From contig NMRA01000295.1 in the NCBI GenBank assembly GCA_002633005.1, positions 481,633 through 545,632 on the forward strand: a stretch of DNA of 64,000 bases, written 5' to 3'. This DNA comes from Phoronis australis (taxonomy: Eukaryota; Phoronida; Phoronidae). Position 1 is the stretch's first letter, and each line of letters starts with the position of its first letter. Shown piece by piece: positions 47,401-57,225 of this stretch. The notes beneath the pieces are model-generated. The model was not told where the DNA came from, did no database searches, and worked only from the letters and a program-made list of their open reading frames with translations. Made by a program: the position numbers and the translations under genes.

Positions 47401-50400
47401 ATAACAAGACCAATTTCCGTATGATAAAAATGTTCAAGATAAAGTCTCAAAAGTGCTGTTAAAGTTTTCTAAGTTATCATTTTGTTTCCATTTTATGCAA
47501 CTTTAAAATCGATTCCTAACGGCGTTTTGAAAAAGAGCTCACAAAGCGCAATTACACGTGAATACGATCGTCCTTTTCTGAGCTATGATGTTCCGAAGTT
47601 AGCCAAATTTGGACATTTTTTCTCATATCCCACCTAACTCTAACATGATTCATCATTCCTATGGTTACCCGCCTAATGCTTTTTCCTGTGTTGTTTTACT
47701 GTAGATTACGTTCACGGCAAGGCGCGGCATAAAATTACTGAACCTGGAGATGGACAAGGACAACCTGGTCACGTACTTGCCCCTCAGTCACATCGCAGCG
47801 CAGCTAATGGATCTACACGCCCCTATCATAATGGGCTGTAGTGTGTACTTCGCACAACCGGACGCTCTCAAGGTACGCTGACCACTGGCGACTCGGGCTT
47901 GTCGACTGCCGTTCTCTAGTGAACCAATAGTAAACAGTTGCTGTTAGTTTCATCATGAAGTTCCATTGTAGTGTAATAGCCGCGTTGTAATGGAAATTAT
48001 GTATATGATATCTGTGGTTCTGATGCCAATGAACTTTTACTGTTGCTCAATGAATCGCAATTAGGATGATGAGGTGAGCCGTTACAAGCAGGGAACCGTT
48101 TCTTTTTTATCCGTGTTGGCTCCTAAACATCAAGTACACGTAGGTCGTGGGTCATTTAGGTTATTCTTATTCTGACTTTTTACCACCTGTGGAAAAGAGG
48201 ACATTTGAATTCTTCATGCTCCAGTGATAATGGTTTGTATCTCTCCAAAGGGTGTTTAGATAGACATGTAGGTTAGAGATTTCTGTCGTCCAATTTTCAA
48301 TTACTTCCTGTTACATTTTTGAGATTATAAGTCTTGTAAAATTACAAGGTGTTTAAATCCATTTTCTGTTTTCGTCTGATTCTGATCTTTTTACGTTCAT
48401 TACTTCTCTGTGCGTAGGGTAGCCTGGGCAAGACCCTGAAGGAAGTGCGCCCTTCCATATTCCTCGGCGTGCCACGGGTCTGGGAGAAGATGCAGGAAAC
48501 GTTGAAGGGCATCGCTGCCCAGAACTCAGCTATCAAGAACAAGATAGGCGCCTGGGCTAAGGATAAAGGCTATCGAGCTAATGTGGCCAAGATGAATAAG
48601 TAGGTCAAGGGTCAACAGTTAGGTCACCANGCGTCCACCCCTCTATCAACCAAACCGCTCAAAGGATGATTGTGAAAATTGGCATGTATATGCTTACTAT
48701 GTAGAGGACGGTTGACGATGATTTTCCGACGATTTCGACTACTGTGGCGCCTCCCAGTGGCAGTTTTGTTTTTTTGCGCCTATGGCTGTATCTCCTAAAC
48801 CGTTCGCAGGATCTTTACGAAATTTAATAAGTGTATTTATATGATGTTAACAACAGACGATGACGACTTTTGGACGGATCCGCCTACCAGTGTGCCCCCT
48901 AGTGGCAATTTTATTTTTTTACGTTTACCTCTGTATCTTCACAAGTCCGTAACTGTTTTTCATGAAATTTGGTATGTAGGCACCTCTTAAGGCGATGACG
49001 CTATCCTCCCGTTTTTGGATGGATTCGACCTAGTTTGCGACACCCAGTGGCCACTTATACTGTTTTTGAGTCTGTTTGTTGGCGTCCACCCCTCTATCAA
49101 CCAAACCGCTCTAAGTATGATTGTGAAAATTGGCATGTATGTTCTTACCATGAAGAGGACTTTGATTACTGTAGCGCCTCCTTGTGGCAGTTTTTTTTTG
49201 CGCCCATGGCTGTATCTCCCAAACCGTTTGCAGGATCTTTACTAAATTTAGCAAGTGAATTTATGTGATGTTGACAACGGACGATGACGACTTTAGGATG
49301 ATTCTGACTACCGGTATGCCTCTAGTGGCAATTTTAGTATGACCTCTGTATTTTCATAGTTCTTCAGGTGTATATTTTGTGTTACTTTGTGATTACGAAG
49401 GAAAAGTTCCTAGTAGAAATTTGTTTCTGGCATTCTAATGCTGTGCTAATCTCGTATGTTGGTAAATTTGTTTTTAATTCTATGTTTCTGTGGAGCTTTA
49501 AGCAACTGATGTATAGGATGTGCTTGTATTATGAAGATCACTCACATTTTGCCCCTAGCCTATTGAGGAGACAATGACCATGCCTTTCCATTTTGCAAAG
49601 TACAACGTACCACATATATGCCCTCTACTGGCCACTTTATGGTACCAATAAACAATCCTAGAAGGATACCGTATACGGTGCAATTGTGGGCGCATTTCAC
49701 CGCTCTGCGTTGCTCTCGTTGTCTTTTCCAGGGATCCTTCTACCCCGTTTGGTTACGGCATTGCCAACAAACTCGTGTTTCGTAAGCTAAAGCTAGCGCT
49801 GGGTCTTGACCGCTGCCGCATGTTTTTCACAGCAGCGGCGCCCATGATGAAGGAGACTTTGGAATATTTCATGTCACTCGACATTCCCATTTTTGAGATC
49901 TATGGCATGAGTGAATGCACAGGTGAGTTTCTTGTTTGCTTGTTGTTTTTCTCATTCCTGTTGCCAGGAAATACCGTAAGATGTCCTGAAAAGCACCTTT
50001 GGGCAATAGGTTTAATCCCTGTGGCTTCTATTTGTGCATCATCAGGTTTAAAACTTGATTTGTGAAAAGCTCTTTGAATCGAAAGAAACTTCAAAGCAGC
50101 CGCTTAATTGTTCATGTGACTCGAGCTACTACGTGTAGTAATGGCCATGATTTGAAACTTGACACTTTACAACAGTTGTAGCTATCAGTATAATGACACT
50201 CAGTTAACTTTTACTTGAGTGGTACCTGATCTAATTGGTTGTGTACGGGTCTGAACCAGGTCCCCACACTTGCTGTAGCTTCGACAATTGGCGGATATGT
50301 ACCGTGGGCAAAGAGATTCCTGGTTTTTCCACAGTTTTACATAACAAGGATGAAGAAGGAAATGGTGAGGTAGGCATGACCTTTGACTTCTACATTCTAA

Positions 50401-53400
50401 CTGTGAAGGCAATGTTTCTCCATTCTGTAGTCTATGAAAATTCTTGACTTATTGATATTGCTAATTCTTTATGGTGTCTACACTAGTCATGCTTTGTAAT
50501 AAAATTGTTTTACTCGAGCTTAGGGTCTTCACATGCTGTTGTGTCGTATTACGCGTGGGAGATGTTTGGCTTTTCATACTTCCTCTTTGTTTTGAAGATT
50601 TGCATGCAAGGCCGCCACGTCTTCATGGGTTACTTGAACAATGAGGAGAAAACCCGCGAGGCTCTCGACGATGACGGCCTGTTACATTCTGGTGACGTGG
50701 GACGTTACGACCAGGATGGTTTCTTGACCATTACGGGCAGGATCAAAGGTAAAATAGCAAGAAGTAGTCTTGAAAATATTTCGCCCAAAACGATGTACGA
50801 TTAATGCCAAATGCATTCGTGCAAAATTCTGTTTCCGTGGTTACCTGGATTAGCCGCGTAAATGATGAGTGCGGATTGCTCATCCTTTCCGTGAAACCAT
50901 AACGATAAGATCACAAGTTTTCACCGTGTTAGGTTTCGAATAAGTACCCTGTCATTCCCAGTTGTTCTGAATAGCAGCTATGGCAGTGAATTTTGCTCGC
51001 TCTCAGCCAAAAAGGTGAAGTGTAGGTTATATTGTTTGTCTGTTCACTTTAAAGGCCTCATGTAACAGATTTGACCAAAGAGATTATGAATTTTTGGGTT
51101 TGAAAAATCATTTAGCTGTCAAAACTGGCAGGCATAATTCTGTTACTTATTCTGACTGTGTGTGTCTTTTCTGTCCAAGTAGCATCGAAGATGAATACCA
51201 TATGCTTGTATGCCCAGCATTTCACGATTTAAGGGTTAGGTTTATGCAGGAAAAATATTGGAGTTGTCCCAGTGTCAACAAAGTTGTTAGTGTTAATGAA
51301 ATCCTGACAAAGGTGTTATTAGTTTCATGTACCATTCATCGTTGCATAATGTTTGTGCCTCTTCAGTATTTTAACTTTAAGTGCTGTAATTGTACTTGGG
51401 GCCCATGGCCTTGAATACTTGTAGTAAACCCTTATGTCATGTTAAACTTGAGGAATGACCAAAGCAATTCTGTGCTAGATAACTTCTGATAAAACAACAA
51501 GGGTGAAAACTCCTGGGAAATTCCATGTGGGTAAATTAATAGCTCTTGTGCTCCGAATCGAGTAATTTATTGGATATATATGCATGTGGACATTGGCCCA
51601 AAGTATAACAAGTACAAGACACTAAATTGCGCTACAAACTAGACAATAAGTTGTAACGCGTGAGAGCATGGTGGACGAATTTAAACGTGAAATACCCCGA
51701 CTTCTGACTATTCGCTACATTGTGAGTTGTATCGTAAGGCAAAGGGTCATGCATTCATTCGCAATGCAATGAGCATATATAGCTCTATAGATATATCTTT
51801 TCTAATCATTTCTTTGGCATCAAGATGAAATTTATATCAAGGAAATACACATGATGAGAAACTCTAGAAATGGAAACACAGTGGTATCCATGCATTGTAC
51901 AGTAAAATTCTCATCGGATGGTTGTGCATAAGTCGGCTTTCGGCTAAACTCAGACAAAGTTCCACGGTTCGCTTGTGCAAGTTTGTGCACTTGGCCTATC
52001 GGATAAATTGGATTTGGCCTTATTCGGAAGAAATCTCAAAATCTGGTTGGGTTCAACTTGTTCTAATTTTACTGCACATGGCTTTCTGTGGTTAAAAAAC
52101 CTGACGGTGTGTGGAAAGTTAATCGATGATTGGGTCATGCTAATAACCTTATGTTCTTACACACTGGGACTCCTTTGGGTCTTATCCTGGAATACCTGGA
52201 AAGCAATGCAGTTAACTTGCATGGGACAATTATGGGTGATATCATATGTCTTAGGTTCGTGTTACGAGTTTATCCTTACTTGGCAAAAATCACGAGCAGA
52301 TTTCGTACTGTACGTATGCTTGTATGGAGAAAAGTGAATTGGCGGCAACTTTTGTGGAAACCATGAAGTTGTGTATCTTTCTGCGTTACAGAGCTGATCA
52401 TCACGGCAGGTGGTGAGAACGTGCCGCCCGTCTACATTGAAGAGAACGTGAAGGAGGCACTCCCTTGTGTCAGTAATTGTATGCTGGTCGGAGATAAGCG
52501 TAAATTCCTGTCTTTGCTCGTCACTATTAAGGTAGGCGGGGTTAAACTTGTGTGTATGGGTCAAGCTTGTTGAGGCCTGCTGGTGTTTGACGAGTAAGCG
52601 TGTGACTAGTTTTCAAAAACTTTGACCAATTAGGTTGAAAATTCGCTTGGCATCATTAAAGGCATGACAAAAACCCAGCAGAAAGGGGAAGGCTGGCAAA
52701 AAGAAAGCTGACTGGTAATAACTATTAGGGCAGCTAAATTCTAATTACAGAATGGCTTATTCAGGTTACTAACCAATTACACAATGACTTAATCACCTTA
52801 CTTATTACAAATGGCTTATTCACCTTACTAACTAATTACAGAATGGCTTAGTCACCTTACTAACCAATTACAGAATGGCTTAGTCACCCTACTAACTGAT
52901 TTCAGAATGGTTTATTCAGGTTACTAACCAATTACACAATGGCTTTGTCACCTTACTTATTACAAACTGGCTTAGTCACCTTACTAATTACAGAATGGCT
53001 TAGTCACCTTACTAACTTATTACAAAATGGCTTAGTCACCTTGCTAACTAATTACAGATTGGCTAATTACAGACTAGCTTAGTCACCTTAGTAACTAATT
53101 ACAGACTAGCTTAGTCACCTTAGTAACTAATTACAGACTAGCTTAGTCACCTTAGTAACTAATTACAGACTAGATTAGTCACCTTACTAACTTTCCCTTT
53201 GTTCTTGGTCATCAGAAAAGACTACTCTGACAATGAAATCAGCTTTCATCCAACCCTCTTGACTTGTATATCCGGATCATTTTGCCAGAATACTTTTGTT
53301 TTGTACTGTATGTCTGAATATTTTTGGCTGGTACTGTATGTATGAATGCTTTTGGCTGGTACTGTATGTCTGAATACTTTTGGCTGGTACTGTATGTATG

Positions 53401-54239
53401 AATGCTCTTGGCTGGTACTGTATGTCTGAATACTTTTGGCTGGTACTGTATTTAAAATTCGGAATTTGTTGAAAATACATTTGAAGGAAATTTGATATTT
53501 CACGTAGGCCGCCTAACAAGACTGTTTCGGCAGGGACAGTGGTTACTAATTTCACTTTAATTTGATCTTTCAGACCGAGGTTGACTCGGAGACTACCGAG
53601 CCCCAGAACCAGTTCCATCGCGAGGCCCTGGAGTGGTGTAAAAGTATCGGCAGTCAGTCAACGTGCGTAACTGATGTACTGGACAATAAGGACCCTATCT
53701 TCCTGAAAGCGATACAGGAGGGTATTGACCGCGCCAACAAGAAGGCAGTTTCCAATGCACAGCGAGTTGCCAAGTGGACTGTCTTGCCCAAGGACTTCTC
53801 GGTGCCGGGCGGGGAACTAGGTAAGATGTCACAGTCGCCAATGGTCACTGGAAATGTGCACACACTTGTGTCAGTGGTTATGTTTTGATCTTCGATAATG
53901 AATTGAGGTGAAAAACCAGTCATATCAACGAGGGCATTTTCTGATGAGAAAAATGTACTTTGACTCATAGTTGAACTGTAATAAAGTGTATGAATTCTTC
54001 ATTTGTAGGAATTATTGTATTTTGTGAACTAGCTGAGTTTAAGTAATAGCATTCGTCAAAAACTGCTAATCAATTATAACAGTAACGTCTTAAGTCGGGT
54101 GATGTATCGGCTCATCTGCTTTCATTGATAAAATCTGAAACATGAACTTTTTCCTTTGTTTCCAGGACCAACTCTGAAGCTAAAGAGACCTGTTGTTCAC
54201 AAGCAGTACAAGGATACCATAGATGCGTTCTATGCCTGA
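32378..54239 (+). CDS. ACSBG2: bubblegum-type long-chain acyl-CoA synthetase (ACSBG), 17 coding exons, 790 aa
   Basis: Seventeen exons join with GT..AG introns to exactly 2373 nt: 32378-32405, 33854-34009, 35586-35813, 36377-36541, 40075-40166, 40954-41042, 41820-42021, 42823-42924, 46743-46790, 47705-47872, 48418-48599, 49732-49922, 50260-50369, 50598-50748, 52392-52531, 53574-53820, 54166-54239. The enzyme activates long-chain fatty acids with ATP and CoA through an acyl-AMP intermediate, on membranes. Visible ANL-family motifs: [12 protein letters not shown] (about 353-364), [14 protein letters not shown] (544-551), [12 protein letters not shown] with the conserved Asp near 620, [17 protein letters not shown] (634-650), and LGPTLKLKR near the C-terminus with candidate catalytic Lys. 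The order and exact ACSBG-specific wording rule out ACSL or ACSVL members. ACSBG1 and ACSBG2 cannot be separated for an invertebrate. The first ~140 residues are a low-complexity extension; vertebrate proteins are about 670-720 aa. Confidence 0.93.
32439..33136. mobile_element. foldback element in ACSBG intron 1 with THAP-like starts in both arms
   Basis: The outer ends (ttaaaggcgaaggcaacc, left; inverse of ggttgcctttcccttgaa, right) and nearly 290 bp on each side are inverted copies, including aagaaattggcgcgaaa and gtcgtcgttt. Towards the centre each arm carries an ATG in opposite orientation: + strand ATG 32707 gives [14 protein letters not shown], - strand ATG 32872 gives [14 protein letters not shown]. 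That MPxxCxxPxC start is the beginning of a THAP zinc-finger domain, common in P-type transposases. No full domain remains. Confidence 0.75.
33854..34009 (+). CDS. ACSBG2: ACSBG exon 2 (N-terminal extension)
   Basis: 156 nt, phase 1 to phase 1. Encodes an Asn/Glu/Ser-rich segment ([26 protein letters not shown]). Acceptor catgcccag, donor gtacgg (non-consensus at position 4-5). Confidence 0.8.
34440..34860 (-). repeat. dispersed AT-rich repeat family, reverse-oriented copy
   Basis: Read on the minus strand it shares gccatgtctttt, tagtaaaattta and aaaaagaaaaa blocks with copies at 39100-39430, 42300-42720 and 47200-47640. A further reverse copy lies at 59270-59690. Confidence 0.5.
35586..35813 (+). 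CDS. ACSBG2: ACSBG exon 3 (N-terminal extension)
   Basis: 228 nt, phase 1 to phase 1. Encodes a Thr/Val/Ala-rich acidic stretch ([32 protein letters not shown]). Low-complexity and probably disordered. Donor gtaagg at 35814. Confidence 0.85.
36377..36541 (+). CDS. ACSBG2: ACSBG exon 4
   Basis: 165 nt, phase 1 to phase 1. Encodes [17 protein letters not shown] and [17 protein letters not shown], the start of the conserved synthetase body. Confidence 0.9.
37640..38310. repeat. degenerate dispersed repeat with caggtcgccaaa motif
   Basis: aggtcgccaaacgaagtctgaggtcaccaaaa (37750-37782) and aggttgccaaac..ctgaggtcgcattggtgacg (38240-38280) share a motif set with 12160-12190 and 34180-34230. Boundaries are not clear. 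Confidence 0.4.
38440..38475. repeat. (AAT)n microsatellite
   Basis: aataataataataataat tract with a few interruptions in ACSBG intron 4. Confidence 0.8.
39100..39430 (+). repeat. dispersed AT-rich repeat family, copy in ACSBG intron 4
   Basis: ttgtatattttctgaaag, tcacatgaccatgttttttt and aaatgaaaag blocks in the order seen at 42300-42720 and 47200-47640. Confidence 0.5.
39569..39991. mobile_element. TIR element of about 423 bp with internal palindromes, upstream of exon 5
   Basis: The ends ttctgtagataaaccca (left) and tgggcttacctacagaa (right) are inverted. Inside are two near-perfect palindromes: 39627-39656 (CCAAATAAATGC-acatga-GCATTTATTTGG) and 39900-39927 (CCAAATAAACGC-ctga-GCGTTTATTTGG), plus further ttatttgg units. 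No coding content. Confidence 0.65.
40001..40080 (+). promoter_or_regulatory. duplicated splice acceptor before ACSBG exon 5, 45 bp apart
   Basis: agtaactcact.ccgtttg.gcccatcagctgtga occurs twice, starting at 40001 and 40046. Each copy ends in a usable AG (40029 and 40074). Use of the upstream AG would add 45 nt, 15 in-frame codons without a stop ([15 protein letters not shown]). Confidence 0.7.
40075..40166 (+). CDS. ACSBG2: ACSBG exon 5
   Basis: 92 nt, encodes [18 protein letters not shown] and RRTAKAFIK, donor gtaggc, phase 0 out. The W.TW..Y..E...AAK pattern is typical of the family. Confidence 0.9.
40657..40947 (+). repeat. 25-bp minisatellite, about 11 units, next to exon 6 acceptor
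   Basis: Unit tgttgtgtgtttatggtaca plus cagtc or cagcc. The array ends within 7 bp of the ttttctctttcag acceptor at 40953. It creates long open frames in two frames that are not genes. Confidence 0.9.
40954..41042 (+). CDS. ACSBG2: ACSBG exon 6
   Basis: 89 nt, encodes [20 protein letters not shown] and the stretch up to IWAG. Donor gtttgt (weak), phase 2 out. Confidence 0.92.
41820..42021 (+). CDS. ACSBG2: ACSBG exon 7
   Basis: 202 nt. Encodes [19 protein letters not shown] and the [11 protein letters not shown] segment; donor gtaagt, phase 0 out. Confidence 0.93.
42300..42720 (+). repeat. dispersed AT-rich repeat family, copy in ACSBG intron 7
   Basis: Blocks ttctgaaagtagaaaaggt, cacgtgaccatgtctttt and gttccaagatgaaatctcaa match 47240-47460 in order. 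Confidence 0.6.
42823..42924 (+). CDS. ACSBG2: ACSBG exon 8
   Basis: 102 nt, phase 0 both ends. Encodes [11 protein letters not shown] and NKCCTLIYT. The AMP-binding P-loop is split after YT. Confidence 0.93.
43183..44602 (+). mobile_element. long dispersed repeat, copy A, containing the 560-N gap
   Basis: Starts tatgtgcccacata..gacgcattatgccgtc and ends ..gtgggcgcattt..cgttgctcttgtt, so the tips carry inverted gcgcccac-like words. Inside, modules repeat: cccctagtggcaattt, tgtatctcc..aaccgttcgcagg and catgaaatttggtatgtagg. No protein-coding frame. N run at 43864-44423. Copies B (44731-45950) and C (48631-49720) are in the same gene. Confidence 0.7.
43864..44423. other. assembly gap, 560 N
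   Basis: Open frames reported through it are meaningless. Flanks match copy C at about 49027 and 49541, 515 bp apart, so the gap probably holds the missing middle of repeat copy A. Confidence 0.9.
44731..45950 (+). mobile_element. long dispersed repeat, copy B
   Basis: ttatgcgcccacatacttat start, same internal modules, and a gggcgcattccaatgctccg..ctcttgtt end. More diverged than copies A and C. Confidence 0.7.
46743..46790 (+). CDS. ACSBG2: ACSBG exon 9 (AMP-binding P-loop)
   Basis: 48 nt, phase 0 both ends. Encodes [16 protein letters not shown], completing the ATP/AMP-binding signature. Donor gtaagt. Confidence 0.95.
47200..47640 (+). repeat. dispersed AT-rich repeat family, copy in ACSBG intron 9
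   Basis: Shares ttttctgaaagtagaaaaa, gttcaagataaagtctcaaa and gttttctaagttat blocks with 42300-42720. Confidence 0.6.
47705..47872 (+). CDS. ACSBG2: ACSBG exon 10
   Basis: 168 nt, phase 0 both ends. Encodes [12 protein letters not shown], the [17 protein letters not shown] motif and YFAQPDALK. Confidence 0.95.
48418..48599 (+). CDS. ACSBG2: ACSBG exon 11
   Basis: 182 nt. Encodes [20 protein letters not shown] (linker motif region) and [11 protein letters not shown]. The donor is gtaggt at 48600, phase 2 out; without splicing the frame ends at once in TAG. Confidence 0.93.
48631..49720 (+). mobile_element. long dispersed repeat, copy C, ending at the exon 12 splice acceptor
   Basis: Begins abruptly after the single N at 48630 inside the repeat (gcgtccacccctctatcaac) and ends gtgggcgcatttcaccgctc..gttgctctcgtt at 49720. 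The next 11 bases, gtcttttccag, are the acceptor of exon 12. Its last 180 bp nearly equal 44424-44602. Confidence 0.75.
49732..49922 (+). CDS. ACSBG2: ACSBG exon 12
   Basis: 191 nt. Encodes [35 protein letters not shown] and [11 protein letters not shown], i.e. the YGxSE adenylate-binding motif. Donor gtgagt. Confidence 0.95.
50260..50369 (+). CDS. ACSBG2: ACSBG exon 13
   Basis: 110 nt. Encodes [20 protein letters not shown] and DEEGNGE. Acceptor ctgaaccag with a weak pyrimidine tract. Confidence 0.93.
50598..50748 (+). CDS. ACSBG2: ACSBG exon 14
   Basis: 151 nt. Encodes [19 protein letters not shown] and [18 protein letters not shown], with the conserved Asp of the adenylation core. Donor gtaaaa. 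Confidence 0.95.
51065..51430 (+). pseudogene. non-LTR (LINE) retrotransposon ORF2 C-terminal remnant in intron 14
   Basis: Open frame with a [20 protein letters not shown] segment, followed by LRVRFM. The C.FC....EDEYH.L..CP.F..LR pattern is common in the extreme C-terminus of invertebrate LINE ORF2 proteins, after the reverse transcriptase. The remainder of the element is absent, and a ggggcccatggcc end-like sequence follows. Dead fragment. Confidence 0.6.
52392..52531 (+). CDS. ACSBG2: ACSBG exon 15
   Basis: 140 nt. Encodes [20 protein letters not shown] and [17 protein letters not shown], the C-terminal lid hinge and core. Donor gtaggc. Confidence 0.95.
52706..53190 (+). repeat. minisatellite, about 30-32 bp units, in ACSBG intron 15
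   Basis: Unit attacagaatggcttagtca plus ccttactaacta, with variants. From about 53060 it homogenises into attacagactagcttagtca plus ccttagtaacta (four units). About 15 units in all. Confidence 0.9.
53303..53452 (+). repeat. 30-bp minisatellite with 60-bp dimer order, intron 15
   Basis: ggtactgtatgtctgaatac and ggtactgtatgtatgaatgc units alternate, each followed by ttttggct. Five units in sequence. The array lies 120 bp before the exon 16 acceptor. Confidence 0.85.
53574..53820 (+). CDS. ACSBG2: ACSBG exon 16
   Basis: 247 nt. Encodes [38 protein letters not shown] and [15 protein letters not shown]. Donor gtaaga. Confidence 0.95.
54166..54239 (+). CDS. ACSBG2: ACSBG exon 17 (stop)
   Basis: 74 nt. 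Encodes [17 protein letters not shown] and TIDAFYA, then TGA at 54237-54239. The TLKLKR segment is the family's C-terminal Lys motif. Confidence 0.95.
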
Positions 54240-56960
54240 GTTCGGCTGGTTACCAGCAAATTTACCTCTTCTTCATATAACCTCCTGTGCGACACATTTA
54301 CTAGATATATCTGTAAGTTGCAAATGGCATTACCTCTGAAGCAGAAGGTGGACTGTGTGTCAAAATTATTAATGTTACTTTCCACCTGGAAGTGATACTG
54401 ATATCATGCATCTATGAGTGATACTGATATCATGCACCTGCAAGTGATACTGATACCATGCACCTACAAGTGATACTGATATCTTGCACCTGCAAGGGAT
54501 GCTGATATCATGCATCAGGTAAACAATATTGTACAATGAAAATTTGAGATAAAGTTCGTACGTGAAAAAAGTGACAAATTCGAATTTGATCTGCTTCACT
54601 TAGAGTTTTTTAATCTCATCTACGTAACTTCTGTAGCTGGTTCTACTGAACTTGGAGCACTGGATAACCTTGGGTCAAATGTAAAAATGTGTGTTAATTT
54701 AATTAATTTTCGTCCGTTGAGTGTGGTGTAGGTTCTTCGATTCATATTGTTTACAGCACTTAATTTTTCCAATTGCGCGGAGTCCTGACGACTGATGTCC
54801 AAGCTTTCCGTTAGTTCGGCACAAACTCGAGATGAAATAGTTTGGTTTTTAGACATGATAGTTTACGCAGACGTGAACATAATCTTAAGTTGCATTTTAT
54901 GACCCGTAAACTTGTGCTTTAAACCCAAGCTTGAATTTGAATTTGAGTGCTAAGTTGGATTTGTAAATTTGATGTTAAGCTCACTGCATTCAAGTTTGTG
55001 GGGATAGTCTTCAGACGGTTTGGTGCAAAAGCTCCATTTATGGGCAGAAACACATTCCTTCATGCTGGTTTCTGTTTATTAAGTCTGAGATGTAGTTGAG
55101 ATTTTCATTAGTCGGTTTTCTGTCTCAAGTATGAGTTGATATGTATGTATGTATGAGAGATGCGTTTTAATCCAACACTGCGGCAAGAAACTGCTTGAAA
55201 AAATTTACCAAAATGAAGTCTGTTCAAACAAGTGACATTTCGACACTTATCGCCCTGTAGTTTTACAAAACTGAATATATTCATGCTTTACAAGCGTCCA
55301 AAGTACTTTGCTATTGGAATTTGTCTTCGACTATCTTTTGGAGAAAATAAAATCATATATCACTTAATATCAGGCTGTGTCTGTCAATTTGAACGAACGC
55401 AAGGAAACCCAGCTCCTGTATCATCTGTATCACGTGGTGTTCACATTGAAGATAAGCGCAGTTTGATCTGAAAATGTATCACTGAAAGTGTCTAATGCTG
55501 TAGTCGTGTGAAAGATACTCTGTGCACCATTGTGTGTTCATTGTGATTTTTACTGGGGAAGGATTCACACGGTCACGTTCTGCGACGAGATTAATGCGTC
55601 AGATGGTAAAGGGTAGTTTCTTCAAGTTAGAGCTCAATATGGCGGAACAGTAAATTTTATCAAAAATTTCAGAAATACAAAGAACGACAACAGTTTTATT
55701 TGATCATTTGAAATTTGATTCTGTGTGGGTGTCGTCAACAAACGCACAATATTTTGAACATTTTTGGCAATGTAATGAACATTTGGAAAATAAAAAATTG
55801 CCGCGTATTGTTCGAAATGTAAGAAACTTTACTGTACTTTAGTAGGCATTTTGATCTACGCACACTCTGCATCTTCAATGCATCATTAGTCTAGCTACTC
55901 ACTTTGGCCAAACTTTACAGTTTGAGGAGTGAGTGTTGAAGTCGTCACTGTCTTTTTTCATTTAATTTGTATGAAAGCCAGTAATCTATAGTTGTTCTTG
56001 GATTTCTCATTATTGTATACCCAAGTTATTTGTATTTTGTTTTTGATTTTGTGTGTACATTTCGAATGACCTCTTGATGACCTCTTGAGTGTTTAATTAC
56101 AATGAATAGGCAGCTGTGTTAACTCCGTAGAGTTGTAAGAGATATCACTGCAGTGTGTGTACATAACGATTAGACATGGTATTTTCAAAGCATTCCATTA
56201 GTTACAAAGTTGTTGGACTTGCCAGACCACCAAGTTAGGTGTTCCTTTAATATTTTATGGGCATTTTGTGGATGGTCGCGTCGTAGTTTGAAGCCCCATG
56301 TCACGCCATCTTTGAAAACCATGATTGGTTCGTGCTTGGGGTGATACGCGCTGGTTTAGTTAGCTTTCCATCATGATAACACCGGAGACCAATTGGAGCT
56401 CTCAGTGGTTTAATCCACAGCCATTGACTTGATTTGCTCCATCCACTTTTAAATTTGGCATTTCAGCTTAAAGTAATTGGCACTGCATGGCACTTCAATA
56501 GTGTGATGTCCTATACTTGGATTTATAATTATAGTTGGTGGAATATCTATGTGGTTTTGTGTTAGGGATCTTATTTAAGTTTGAGGTGTAAGGTTTACTT
56601 GGCATGTCGTTTAGACAGATTAGAATCAAATGTCTGTATATTGAGGCATAATAATGTAAATGTATCAAGTGCTGACGAAGAGACCTATTTAATAATAGTG
56701 CTGTATGGTATTTTGTGTAGTTGGTAATAACATTTGTTGGGTCTACTCTACTTCCCAACTGAAACTGTGGTAATATTCGGTTATTTTTCAGTTGTGAAAT
56801 ATGGTATTACTAAAATGAAACACCATGAATCTGGCATTGTTTTGTTGCTGTGAGATAAGCTGTACCCCTTCAAGTCTTCTTTCTCTCGGTTACTTTATTC
56901 ATCTGAATTTCCAGGTGCACAGCGTCTTCGATTGAAAAATAAATATGGAATAATTATGTT
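54240..56960 (+). other. probable ACSBG 3' UTR, with AATAAA at 56938-56943
   Basis: No gene between the stop and 56960. AATAAA-type hexamers occur near 55345 and 55795 as well as at 56938-56943, so alternative ends are possible. The length of the UTR is inference; only transcript data would fix it. Confidence 0.4.
54391..54518 (+). repeat. 26-27-bp minisatellite in the ACSBG 3' UTR region
   Basis: Unit agtgatactgatatcatgca plus cctgca or close variant, about five copies. Confidence 0.85.
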
Positions 56961-57225
56961 ATTTCTTGTTGAGATGAGACTGTCAGCGATGTTGTGTTGT
57001 TACTCTGTGAGACGTTAAGGGTGACAGCATTATGTTCTTTGTCAAGCTAGCTGCTTTTCAGCTACTGACTGTAAACGTGTCGGGGGTTGTCCGATTTTTC
57101 CGAGAAATGGTCGGGGTGTGGGATTAAGCTGGGCGATATGATTCCTCTTTCAAATGAATAGAAATTTCAAATGTCAGCTGTCACTTGTCTGCTCTACGGT
57201 TCTAAGCCAAATTTTCCTCCCCTAA

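Noticed and set aside
52706-53190. Regular repeats resembling a CRISPR array
   Set aside because: Units are directly adjacent without spacers, in a eukaryotic intron; it is a minisatellite.
53246-53618. Minus-strand frames with repeated [13 protein letters not shown]-like units
   Set aside because: Translation of the 30-bp minisatellite, antisense to exon 16 at one end.
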